DNA of 64,000 nt, from positions 235,081-299,080 of the forward strand of contig NZ_LN889782.1 in the NCBI RefSeq assembly GCF_900009145.1. Direction: 5' to 3'. The translations under genes were made by a program, and so were the position numbers. This document shows, piece after piece, positions 55,973-64,000 of the stretch. This stretch comes from Planktothrix tepida PCC 9214. GTDB lineage: Bacteria > Cyanobacteriota > Cyanobacteriia > Cyanobacteriales > Microcoleaceae. Below the pieces are notes generated by a model. That model made no database searches. It worked only from the letters and a program-made list of their open reading frames with translations, and was not told where the DNA came from. Numbering within the stretch: the first letter of the stretch is position 1; the number at the start of each line of letters is the position of its first letter.

Positions 55973-58900
55973 ATTAGGAATAGAATTAGGTCGAGTCTTT
56001 GAAATTGGGTTTAATCTGGGAATTTTAACTTATTTTAAGCAAACTCAATTCAAACAATCCTACAGGGATATTTATCGAACTCCCCTCAGCCAATTATATT
56101 TATATCAAATCAGTCAAAAACTTGCAAATGAAAATTGTATTTTGGATCAAGCGGATCGAAATACAATTGCGATTTGGGTGAAACTGTTTTTACAAAAAGG
56201 TTGGACATCAGGAGTCAGTTTTATTCGAGAATATCGAGAAGCAACGGGATGGAGATATTCGCAAGAAATCGAGATTCTCTATTTTCAATGTGATTTTTAT
56301 AATAATAACTGCTTTAATCTGATTGAAAAAAGTGAAGCCGATGCTTATCGAGAAATTTTAGAAACTCAAGGGTTTAAAAATGTTGATATTTCTCGATATA
56401 AACAGACCGGGGAATTTTTAAAAGCCGATACCTTATTATTAACACGTTGTTTTGATGAATATCGAATTTTAGTGGTAGATTTGTCCACGTTTACGACTTC
56501 CGCTATTTATTCCATTCAAAATATTAAAAATATTGAGACCCTCAAAGATCTCTTAAAACAAGAGTTAAACTATATTCGATCTAAATCTCGGTTTTGTGGA
56601 TTAGAAATTGATACGGGATCGCCCAAAAATTACAAGGTTTATTCTCAAAAACTAGAACGCTATTTTTCTGCTTTTGCGACGAAGGATAAAGAAGCTGTGA
56701 AAGTCATTCAAGCTTGTAGTTATGCTTGGAGTTTTTATCAGTTTCTCTTAGACGAACAGTATTTAAAATCGGATGATCCGGTCAAATTTAACTGTTTTGG
56801 ATATAGCGATCGCCTGATTAATGGAATTTCTTTAAATACGGATGAAAAACCAGGTAAAGAATCCTTAAATATTTTAAAAATCTGTCATAAAATTTATCAA
56901 AATAAAGGAAATTCAGAAATCAAAGAAAACCGCAAAAAGGTGTTAAAGGTGATTCAGAGTAACGCCGCCAGAAGCTTTAAAAATGGAGGTGAATTTGTTG
57001 ATAAAATCCTTCAAGCAAAACCTAATGTGATTACAGCCATTCATCATCAAGAAGTGTTAAATGTGGCGGAATCAGATTTTTTTAATACCGCCGATCAGAT
57101 TTCTAATTTGTTACAACGATCGCTTAATTTAACTCAATCTAACTTATCGTTAAGAGATGCTCATGCGGCGTTAATTCAGCGATCGCTTTCTGACCCGACA
57201 ATCTCTTATCTATTCCTCACAGGAAATCCCGGAATTGGTAAAACTACTGCTGTTGCTAATTATATTTTAAACCATTTAGAAGACGGAACTCTATTATTTT
57301 ATGTCAGTCCTCGGATTCAAGTAAATCGGGATATTGTGGAAAAATTTTGCGATCCTATCACCCATCAATTAAAGGATAACATTATTTGTTTAAATACCAA
57401 TGCGATGATTTTAAAGGAACAAAAAGGCGGTTGTGCGGTTGAATATGATTATAATCAATTATCGGAAGATTTCAAACGCGGAAAAGTTGAATTTTTAAAT
57501 GCTCATTTAGAACGAGACTATCGTTTAAATTATTCTCAGAGAATTGATCAAATTTCTGAACAGCTATTAGAAATAACACCGCGAAATCAAGCAGGCGTTT
57601 TAGCGAGTTTATCTGAAGCCATTCATACTTGTTTAATTCATCCCGATCAATTTCCAAATAATATCATTGCGACCGCATCAATTCAAGCGTTAAAAGAAAC
57701 CCGGTCAGGAAATACCTTAAAACATTTAAAACGAATTTTTAGCAGTGTTTATAATTCTTCTACCCGTCGTGTCATTCCTGAAAAAGTTAAACTGCTATCA
57801 CAACGGTTAAAAAATATTTTTATTATGATTGATGAAATTACCGGATCATCGGAAGGGGTGGCTTTTTTACATGGAATTATAAATTTTATTAAGGAATATG
57901 ACTTATTAAATCCTGACTATGGGTTTAATATCAAAGTGATTACTGCGGATGCTTCTTTAACCTTAAAGGATGTGGTTGAAAGTCATTTATCCGATCAAAA
58001 TGTCCAAGGAGATAAAATTTTTGTCCGACAGGTTTCCCCTACCAAAGAACAGTGTTTATGGATCGATAACTTTAATTTTTTAAATCAATATTCAGCAACT
58101 TTAATTAATGCAAATTCCTATCCCGCTTCTCAACTAACAATAGATTATCAGGTTTTGATTCACTCAGTCAGTGACCTAGAAAATAACGAAGATGATTCAA
58201 CGTTAATTAACCCAATGATCGATATCATTAAAAGTGATATTTTGCAACGATTAAATCAAAATAAAGGTCAAATTATTGTTTATATTCAAAATAAGGAAAA
58301 ACTTAAAAAACTCATTGATATAATTATAAAAGAAATTGCTCAATTTGAAGTCGAAAAAGATTACTTAGAAATCCATGCGAGTCTTTCTGAGGAGGAAATC
58401 GCCAAGATTCAACAATTCAAGGATAGCGTTAAGGTTATTTTTATGACTGCTTCCGCATCTCGCGGTTTATCCTTCCCGAATACACGATTTATTTTAGTGG
58501 AAATTCCAGGGTTTCAAATTGAACAAAATTTAATGGAAATTATTCAAGTGATCTATAGAGGTCGTGGGGGAAGTTTAGATCAAGGGGAAAAATTCATTAA
58601 GTTTTATCTATCGGATAAAGCCATCTATTTTACCCCTAAAGTTGATCAAGATGATCACCCTTTATCTCCAGCAGAATCTCAGGAATTAGCTAAAATTTCT
58701 TTACAAGAATCCTGTTTAAGTGCGTTGAATATTCTGATTATTTTAAAAGCATCAATTATGACTAGAATTGTGGGATCGGGTCAAATTGGATTTCAACATT
58801 ATGTGATGATTCCCATTGGAGGAAAGTGGGTTAAACAAGGAGGGGATAGTTTTTTGGGTTCAATGGTAACTTTATATCAGGAAGTTGTAAAAGAATCTAA

Positions 58901-59651
58901 AAAGCATCGTCAAGATCAACGCTTAAAGGAGATTTCCCAAGGGTTATTAAATTTATTATCCGCCCAAAAAATAGAAATTTATCGTTCTCCTGTCACCTCT
59001 AAAACTCAACAGGAAGTATCTTATTTATCTTTGGGATCGGAAATTTTATCTAAATTGGAAAAAAGTTTAGATCAATTTTTGGATCTTCCCCCCTTAGAAA
59101 AAACTTATGTGCGAGGAAGTTTATTGATTATTCCGTTATCGGAAAAAACGGTTAGGGAAATTAATTATATTGATTTATCTCGGATTTTTGCTTTAGGAAA
59201 TAGCAATTTTATTCAACAATTGTGGGGTTTAATAAAGGGAAATTCCCCGAAACAAATCAAGACACTTGTTCCTTTTGCTTTGGAATTAGCTTATAATTTA
59301 ATAGAGGTTAAAGGGCGATCACAACAAGTTATGCAAACTTCTAAAAGTTGCGATCGCTATTATGCGTTTCCCATTCAAACTTTTTTAACCTTTCCTGAAT
59401 TAGAGGAATATTTTTTAAGTCATCACAAGTTGTTACCTCCCACCTTTCAGGAAATTCTAAGACACTGGGTTTATTCTCTCGCTTCTGCGGATAATATCTT
59501 ACCCATTGATGCTAATTATCAAAATATTCCTTATGTTGTGTTTAATACAAACTCAATGGATAAACTCGGTAAAAATTTGTTTAACGAAAATCAACTGTTT
59601 CACTCTAAGGAAATGAATATTTTAAACTTAATTCTGTCTCAAAGTGATTAA
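55962..59651 (+). CDS. Large SF2-type helicase with long N-terminal extension
   Basis: The protein has 1229 residues. The first ~400 are of unknown fold; residues ~150-172 (ADTLLLTRCF...RILVVDLS) faintly recall a PD-(D/E)XK core without its lysine. The motor follows: Walker A GNPGIGKTT (~420), motif Ia-like FYVSPRIQVNRDI, Walker B IMIDEITGSSEG (~620), TADAS as motif III, IIVYIQNKEKL, then MTASASRGLSFPN (~827) and a motif VI-like QVIYRGRGG (~861). The last ~350 residues are unassigned. ATG 55962 has an AGGAG box eight bases upstream, inside the end of the previous gene. HIP1 sites at 56806, 57178 and 59350 suggest long residence in cyanobacteria. Confidence 0.85.
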   Translation: MSPKLGIELGRVFEIGFNLGILTYFKQTQFKQSYRDIYRTPLSQLYLYQISQKLANENCILDQADRNTIAIWVKLFLQKGWTSGVSFIREYREATGWRYSQEIEILYFQCDFYNNNCFNLIEKSEADAYREILETQGFKNVDISRYKQTGEFLKADTLLLTRCFDEYRILVVDLSTFTTSAIYSIQNIKNIETLKDLLKQELNYIRSKSRFCGLEIDTGSPKNYKVYSQKLERYFSAFATKDKEAVKVIQACSYAWSFYQFLLDEQYLKSDDPVKFNCFGYSDRLINGISLNTDEKPGKESLNILKICHKIYQNKGNSEIKENRKKVLKVIQSNAARSFKNGGEFVDKILQAKPNVITAIHHQEVLNVAESDFFNTADQISNLLQRSLNLTQSNLSLRDAHAALIQRSLSDPTISYLFLTGNPGIGKTTAVANYILNHLEDGTLLFYVSPRIQVNRDIVEKFCDPITHQLKDNIICLNTNAMILKEQKGGCAVEYDYNQLSEDFKRGKVEFLNAHLERDYRLNYSQRIDQISEQLLEITPRNQAGVLASLSEAIHTCLIHPDQFPNNIIATASIQALKETRSGNTLKHLKRIFSSVYNSSTRRVIPEKVKLLSQRLKNIFIMIDEITGSSEGVAFLHGIINFIKEYDLLNPDYGFNIKVITADASLTLKDVVESHLSDQNVQGDKIFVRQVSPTKEQCLWIDNFNFLNQYSATLINANSYPASQLTIDYQVLIHSVSDLENNEDDSTLINPMIDIIKSDILQRLNQNKGQIIVYIQNKEKLKKLIDIIIKEIAQFEVEKDYLEIHASLSEEEIAKIQQFKDSVKVIFMTASASRGLSFPNTRFILVEIPGFQIEQNLMEIIQVIYRGRGGSLDQGEKFIKFYLSDKAIYFTPKVDQDDHPLSPAESQELAKISLQESCLSALNILIILKASIMTRIVGSGQIGFQHYVMIPIGGKWVKQGGDSFLGSMVTLYQEVVKESKKHRQDQRLKEISQGLLNLLSAQKIEIYRSPVTSKTQQEVSYLSLGSEILSKLEKSLDQFLDLPPLEKTYVRGSLLIIPLSEKTVREINYIDLSRIFALGNSNFIQQLWGLIKGNSPKQIKTLVPFALELAYNLIEVKGRSQQVMQTSKSCDRYYAFPIQTFLTFPELEEYFLSHHKLLPPTFQEILRHWVYSLASADNILPIDANYQNIPYVVFNTNSMDKLGKNLFNENQLFHSKEMNILNLILSQSD

Positions 59652-59676
59652 CAATCTTCAAAAGTTATGATATAAT
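59648..59676 (+). promoter_or_regulatory. Promoter of the ATPase-TOPRIM pair
   Basis: TTAACA (59648-59653, five of six -35 bases), a 17-base spacer and a perfect TATAAT (59671-59676) preceded by TGA, an extended -10. It begins inside the stop region of the helicase gene and gives a leader of about 75 bases. The pair downstream can thus be transcribed independently of the giant genes. Confidence 0.7.
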
Positions 59677-59757
59677 GATTAAAAACTAAACTTTCTCTAA
59701 AGGATGCTAACAATTAATTCTCTACAAACTCTTTAAATCTGAGATTGGAAGATTGTC

Positions 59758-60918
59758 ATGATCCAAGAAATTACTATCAAAAATTTTAAATCCATTGAAC
59801 AGTTAAAACTTCAACTGGGAAGGGTAACGCTTTTGATTGGTGAAAATGGTTGTGGAAAAACGAATATTTTGGAAGCGATCGCGTTAAGTTCAGCAGCAGC
59901 AAGTGATAAACTCGATCATGAGTTTTTAGCATCCAGAGGAATTAGAATAACGGAACCTCAATTCATGCGATCCGCTTTTAATTCTGATGATCTTAACCCA
60001 GAAATTGAAACATCTTTCCAGTTTCAAAACGATAAGATTATTACCTATAATTTACAACATGATGGGAAACCCTACTCTAGTTGGGTTAGTAAGATTTCGG
60101 AAATTTCAGAGGAAATCCCTAAACTTGAGATGATCAGCACGTTATTTTATCAATTTCTTGAAAAGGACGGTATTTCTCCACCAAGTCTATCAAAATCAGA
60201 TTATGTTAAACAACAGGTAAAAGAGCATATCATGAAAAATCCTGATAATTTAACTTTAAAAAAATTTTTGATTTTTTCTCCAGAGAACTCGAGTTTACAA
60301 ATTTTTAAAGAAGAAGGTCAAATTCAACCTTTGGGAATTCATGGAGAAGGACTATTTAAACTACTAACAGTTTTAAGTTCGGATAAAAATCAAGATAAAA
60401 TTAAAGAAATAAAACAAAAAATGCAGCTTATAGATTGGTTTAAAGATTTCGAGATCCCTGATGAATTATTGCTGAATCAAAAAAATATTAAAATAACTGA
60501 TCGATACTTTTTAGGAAAACAAAAATACTTTGATCAAAATAGTTCTAATGAAGGATTTTTATTTTTACTCTTCTATTTTTCTCTATTTATCAGTGATAAT
60601 ACCCCTAAATTTTTTGCAGTTGATAATATAGATGTTTCCCTAAACCCCAGATTGGGACGTAGATTGGTTCAAGAATTAGTACAGTTAGCAAAAAAATCTG
60701 ATCGACAAGTTATTTTTACCACTCATAATCCTGGTATTTTAGATGGATTAAATTTGGATGATGATGAACAAAGACTTTTTGTAATTTACCGTAATCGATT
60801 AGGTTATACTAAAGCAACAAGGATTTCACCTCCAAAACCTCTGGAGGGACAGGAACCTGTGAGATTATCAGAAGCATTTTTACGCGGTTATATTGGGGGA
60901 CTACCTAAAAATTTTTAG
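59758..60918 (+). CDS. AAA/ABC-type ATPase (OLD/AAA_15-21 like)
   Basis: This 386-residue SMC/ABC-like ATPase has Walker A GENGCGKTNILEAI (residues ~28-41), a signature-like SSNEGFLFLL, Walker B FFAVDNIDVSLNP and the H-loop FTTHNP. The glutamate that normally follows the Walker B aspartate (DE) is Asn here (DN), which would slow or alter ATP hydrolysis. GGAAG precedes the ATG at good spacing. It is followed two bases later by a TOPRIM-like gene. ATPase-TOPRIM pairs are found in anti-phage systems of the OLD, Gabija and PARIS kinds; which one, if any, is not clear. Confidence 0.87.
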   Translation: MIQEITIKNFKSIEQLKLQLGRVTLLIGENGCGKTNILEAIALSSAAASDKLDHEFLASRGIRITEPQFMRSAFNSDDLNPEIETSFQFQNDKIITYNLQHDGKPYSSWVSKISEISEEIPKLEMISTLFYQFLEKDGISPPSLSKSDYVKQQVKEHIMKNPDNLTLKKFLIFSPENSSLQIFKEEGQIQPLGIHGEGLFKLLTVLSSDKNQDKIKEIKQKMQLIDWFKDFEIPDELLLNQKNIKITDRYFLGKQKYFDQNSSNEGFLFLLFYFSLFISDNTPKFFAVDNIDVSLNPRLGRRLVQELVQLAKKSDRQVIFTTHNPGILDGLNLDDDEQRLFVIYRNRLGYTKATRISPPKPLEGQEPVRLSEAFLRGYIGGLPKNF

Positions 60919-60920
60919 TT

Positions 60921-61592
60921 ATGACTACTTTTGGATTAGTTACTGAAGGAATTACAGATCAGATTGTGATTGAAAATATTTTAAGTGGGTATTTTGACAC
61001 AAATGATTTAATTGTTAATCCTCTCCAACCTGAAAGAGATAAGGATAATGATAATAAATCAGATCATGGAGGTTGGACACTGGTTATTAAATATTGTCAG
61101 TCCGAAGATTTAAAAAAAGCTTTTCAATATTTGGACTATGTGATTATTCAAATTGATACTGATGTTTTAGACGGATATGAGGGTATTTCTTATCGTGATA
61201 AAAATGGAGAATTGAGTCCAGAACAATTAATAGAAAAAGTCAAAGAAAAATTCAAGAGTTTAATAGGGGAAGATTTTTATAGGGAATATTATGATAGAAT
61301 TATTTTTGCTATAGCTGTTCATTCTACTGAATGTTGGTTACTTCCTCTTTACTATAGGGATAATCGGAAGCAGAAAATAACAGGTTGTTTAGATACGTTA
61401 AATAGAGCTATTAATAAGACAGAAAAATTTACAATTGATAAGAATGATAAAAATCTTGAATATTATAAAACCATTTCTAAAAAATACAGAGAACATAAAA
61501 TTTTGGTTAATAATTATCCCAATAATCCAAGTTTAAAGATTTTTATCCAAGACATTGAAACTAGAAATATCGTGATAGAATTTGATGAATGA
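60921..61592 (+). CDS. TOPRIM-like (DUF4276/RloB-like) protein
   Basis: The 223-residue protein has the TOPRIM layout: an early glutamate in GLVTEGITDQIVIENIL, a DxD pair in VIIQIDTDV, and a later HSTECWLLPLYY motif like the E-x-W-L segment of DUF4276/RloB relatives. It should be a metal-dependent nuclease or nucleotide-binding partner of the ATPase encoded just upstream (2-base gap). The C-terminus is Asn/Lys-rich. The stop overlaps the start of the tauE-like gene by four bases (ATGA). Confidence 0.72.
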   Translation: MTTFGLVTEGITDQIVIENILSGYFDTNDLIVNPLQPERDKDNDNKSDHGGWTLVIKYCQSEDLKKAFQYLDYVIIQIDTDVLDGYEGISYRDKNGELSPEQLIEKVKEKFKSLIGEDFYREYYDRIIFAIAVHSTECWLLPLYYRDNRKQKITGCLDTLNRAINKTEKFTIDKNDKNLEYYKTISKKYREHKILVNNYPNNPSLKIFIQDIETRNIVIEFDE

Positions 61593-62401
61593 TTACTGGG
61601 ATTCTGATTATATCAAATAATTTTGATAAAATGGAGAATTTACTCACTTTCTTTCCTTTATCCATTCTAATTTTAGTCTTTTTCTTGACCGGAATTATTA
61701 GTGTAGTCACAGGTTGTACGTCTTTAATTACTGTCCCTGTAATGCTACAAATGGGAATAGAACCCGACATTGCGATCGCTACTAATATGTTAGCATTAAC
61801 CTTTCTAAGTTTAGGGGGAACTATCCCCTTTATCAAAGAGAAAAAACTGAATACTCAGCGTTTACCGAGTTTGATTCTTTTAACGATATTAGGTTCAATT
61901 TTAGGAGCTTTTCTAGTTTTTACGATTTCTAAAAATACCCTATCGTTGATCATTTCTTTGTTGATGGTGGCGATCGCAATTTTTGTATTTTTAAATCCCG
62001 AAACCGGAATTAAACCTCATCCAGAACCTGCTTCAAAGTTATCAGAAAACTTAGGATATTTAGGGACATTTTTATTAGGAATTTATGGAGGCTTTTTTAG
62101 TGGGGGTTATGTCACCCTACTAACGGCGAGTTATGTCATGCTATTTCATCAAACCTTTATTGAAGCAGTGGCGACGACAAAAGTAATTAATATCTTTTCA
62201 TCCTTAGTGGCTACTTTAATTTTTACCGCCCACGGAATTGTTAATTATCCCTTGGGAATTGTCCTCAGTTTAACAATGTTTATGGGAGGAATATTAGGGG
62301 CAAAAATTGCCCTTAATATGAGTAATCTTTGGATTAAACGACTGTTTATGGTAACCGTTTTAGGGTTGGCCCTTAAAACCTTTTTTTCGGCTCTTTCCTA
62401 A
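61589..62401 (+). CDS. TauE/SafE family sulfite/organosulfonate exporter-like protein
   Basis: The 270-residue protein has eight membrane spans. SVVTGCTSLITVPVMLQMGIEPDIAIATNMLAL and GIYGGFFSGGYVTLLTASYVMLF are the two family repeats, each with the glycine-rich half-helix. The transported anion is unknown. The ATG at 61589 overlaps the upstream stop as ATGA; an ATG at 61631 (MENLLTFFPL) would give the more usual N-terminus. The overlap means readthrough from the ATPase-TOPRIM promoter is likely, though function need not be shared. Confidence 0.88.
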   Translation: MITGILIISNNFDKMENLLTFFPLSILILVFFLTGIISVVTGCTSLITVPVMLQMGIEPDIAIATNMLALTFLSLGGTIPFIKEKKLNTQRLPSLILLTILGSILGAFLVFTISKNTLSLIISLLMVAIAIFVFLNPETGIKPHPEPASKLSENLGYLGTFLLGIYGGFFSGGYVTLLTASYVMLFHQTFIEAVATTKVINIFSSLVATLIFTAHGIVNYPLGIVLSLTMFMGGILGAKIALNMSNLWIKRLFMVTVLGLALKTFFSALS

Positions 62402-62414
62402 ACACCGTTAACGG

Positions 62415-62798
62415 TTAGTTTTTATGGGTTAAAAATTCCCGTAACCGCATTAAATTCATCGTTTGACCTAAATTTAAGGGTAATAGAGAAATTCCTTCTA
62501 AACGAGATTGTACCCAACCTTCCCCCCAATACCATTCATGAAACCCATCAATTCCTCGACTCAATAATAGCCTTAAACAATTGGGTTGGGCGACATCAAC
62601 ATAATGTTGAATCGTAACCGGGCCGAGGGAACTGGTAAAGGTTAATCCCGGTTGAAATTGTTCAGGAAGTCCAGAATTAAATTGTTGAGGCCATAACCAT
62701 TTTTGCAACTGACTCGGACGCATTAAACTGTCTCGAATATCAGTTTCTTTGGCATTGACTTCAATACGGAGACTACTGTGTTGAAACGTACCGAGCAT
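62415..62798 (-). CDS. SRPBCC-like small protein
   Basis: This 127-residue protein has the look of a START/SRPBCC helix-grip fold: SSLRIEVNAKETDIRDSLMRPSQLQKWLWPQQF at the start, FTSSLGPVTIQHYVDVAQPN in the middle, and a final helix. Relatives bind hydrophobic ligands. It is encoded next to hslO in divergent orientation, an arrangement I recall from other cyanobacteria. Its ligand is unknown. Confidence 0.65.
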   Translation of the reverse strand: MLGTFQHSSLRIEVNAKETDIRDSLMRPSQLQKWLWPQQFNSGLPEQFQPGLTFTSSLGPVTIQHYVDVAQPNCLRLLLSRGIDGFHEWYWGEGWVQSRLEGISLLPLNLGQTMNLMRLREFLTHKN

Positions 62799-62936
62799 AA
62801 CAATTTCACCAGTTTAAATAACGGTATGATTCATTTTACCAAAATCATCCTCCACTGACATCCGACATCCAATCCCCACCCTGACCCCAGAAAAAATTAA
62901 AATGGGAGCAGGTACAAATTGTTAAAAACTGTAAAC

Positions 62937-63869
62937 ATGGCAGATCAACTAATTCGGGCAACAGCCGCAGATGGGGGAATTCGGGCAGTCGGCATCATTA
63001 CCACCCGTTTGACGGAAGAAGCAAGACAACGGCATAACCTGTCTTATGTCGCAACAGCAGCGTTAGGGCGAACCATGGCTGCTGGATTACTGTTAGCATC
63101 GAATATGAAACGGGCAGAATCCAGAGTCAACATCCGCATCAAAGGCGATGGCCCCTTGGGGGGAATCTTGGTAGATGCGGGGTTAAATGGAACAGTACGG
63201 GGGTATGTGGATAATCCAGAGGTGGAGCTTCCTCCTAATTCCATTGGAAAATTAGATGTCGGTGGCGCGGTGGGTCATCAGGGCTATGTGCGAGTGGTGC
63301 GAGATGTGGGTTACGGCTATCCTTACACTAGCACCGTTGAATTAATTTCGGGTGAAATTGGCGATGATATTACCCATTATTTAGCAACCTCTGAACAAAC
63401 TCCGTCGGCTTTAGTCTTAGGGGTATTTGTTGATAAAGAAGGAGTGCAAGCTGCGGGAGGATTATTATTACAAATCTTACCGAAAGCGGCTATCGATGAA
63501 GAATTGGTGGCTAAATTAGAATCCCGTGTACAAAGCTTATCGGGGTTTACTCCTTTGTTAAGAGCCCATAAAACCTTACCCGATATTTTCCAAGAACTAT
63601 TAGGAGATATGGGATTAGTTATTTTACCGGAATCTCAACTGGTTCGATTTGATTGTAATTGTTCCTTTGAACGGGCATTAGGAGCCTTAAAAATGTTTGG
63701 AACTGAAGAACTCCAAGATATGATTGAAAAAGACAATGGTGCAGAAGCAAAATGTGAATTTTGTGGGGAAATGTACCAAGCAACATCTGACCATCTCGCC
63801 CAACTGATTGAAGATTTACAAATGAAACCTGAGCCTCAAGAAGTGCGAAAAAATTCAATTTTATTTTAA
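62937..63869 (+). CDS. hslO: Redox-regulated chaperone Hsp33
   Basis: This 310-residue cytosolic holdase is activated by oxidation. The N-terminal domain shows MADQLIRATAADGGIRAVGI, LGRTMAAGLLLASNMK and IKGDGPLGGILVDA. The C-terminal zinc switch has CxC (FDCNCSFERALGAL) and CxxC (AKCEFCGEMY), which bind zinc when reduced. ATG 62937 is preferred to a TTG at 62919. The gene ends at the STRR array at 63870. Confidence 0.95.
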   Translation: MADQLIRATAADGGIRAVGIITTRLTEEARQRHNLSYVATAALGRTMAAGLLLASNMKRAESRVNIRIKGDGPLGGILVDAGLNGTVRGYVDNPEVELPPNSIGKLDVGGAVGHQGYVRVVRDVGYGYPYTSTVELISGEIGDDITHYLATSEQTPSALVLGVFVDKEGVQAAGGLLLQILPKAAIDEELVAKLESRVQSLSGFTPLLRAHKTLPDIFQELLGDMGLVILPESQLVRFDCNCSFERALGALKMFGTEELQDMIEKDNGAEAKCEFCGEMYQATSDHLAQLIEDLQMKPEPQEVRKNSILF

Positions 63870-63904
63870 GTTATCAGTTATCAGTTATCAGTTATCAGTT
63901 ACCA
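63870..63904. repeat. STRR heptamer array (GTTATCA)
   Basis: Four perfect GTTATCA units plus a partial one begin right at the hslO stop codon. The last 96 bases of the window contain only a CCACGTCTTTAC fragment (possibly part of a fourth GTAGAGACGTGC palindrome) and a CCCTCTCCCC low-complexity stretch. Confidence 0.85.
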
Positions 63905-64000
63905 GTTTCAGGGGTTAGATGTACTTGGAGCCTACGGTCTGAAATTAACCAGCCACGTCTTTACAAAAGCTAACCCTCTCCCCTGTCTCCCCCTCTCCCC

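Noticed and set aside
62404..62420. ACCGTTAACGGT palindrome as terminator between tauE-like and SRPBCC genes
   Set aside because: Perfect palindrome but without a loop; a stable hairpin cannot be supported.

Overview
The window looks like chromosomal DNA of a filamentous, Planktothrix/Oscillatoria-like cyanobacterium. The reasons are: photosystem I genes (psaL, psaI), many HIP1 octamers (GCGATCGC), AT-rich coding with ATT/AAA/TTA preference, cyanobacterium-typical families (DUF1822, DUF1574, DUF751/Ycf33, DUF29, IMS-domain, AAA-like plus WD40, cyanoexosortase B) and abundant heptamer STRR repeats in the gaps. The genus is an inference. I saw no rRNA, tRNA or CRISPR array.

Layout. 0-3 kb: DUF1822 protein, exported TPR protein, fumC. 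3.4-10.6 kb: a tight same-strand signalling cluster of an AAA-like/GGDEF protein, an AAA-like/WD40 protein and a SpoIIE-type phosphatase. 10.6-18.7 kb: tRNA nucleotidyltransferase fused to DHH and CBS domains, rsmB, a class III adenylate cyclase, two small conserved proteins and pdhA. 19-30 kb: envelope genes (MBOAT acyltransferase, TPR/GT61 glycosyltransferase, large zinc metalloprotease, DUF1574 SGNH-like protein). 30.2-35.4 kb: a small conserved protein, ppc, cysH and a catalytically dead rhodanese. 35.6-36.0 kb: an IS200/IS605-type remnant with a TnpB tail. 36-43 kb: exopolysaccharide/protein-sorting genes (DegT aminotransferase, cyanoexosortase B and its partner, SLBB export protein, Wzc-like chain-length protein), with heptamer repeats in most gaps. 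43-50 kb: psaL-psaI, a cyclophilin-RTX fusion, PrxQ, DUF751, a MarR-controlled HPP operon that starts with a 31-residue peptide, and a response regulator. 50-52.7 kb: FAD monooxygenase and rlmN.

52.8-61.6 kb is the accessory part and the best candidate for an undescribed system. It holds two giant overlapping genes (a 1042-residue protein of unknown family and a 1229-residue SF2 helicase with a long N-terminal extension), followed by an OLD/PARIS-like ATPase-TOPRIM pair with its own strong promoter. The block sits between housekeeping genes (rlmN on one side; tauE, a SRPBCC protein and hslO on the other), as expected for a defence or mobile-element-control island.

Small mobile elements are also present: two copies of a ~100-bp MITE-like element with TATAGCACTAC terminal inverted repeats, three copies of a GTAGAGACGTGC palindrome (one between perfect 15-bp direct repeats), AGAAACC-GGTTTCT palindromes and GTTATCA/TTCCCTG heptamer arrays, one of which has been expanded in frame inside a gene.
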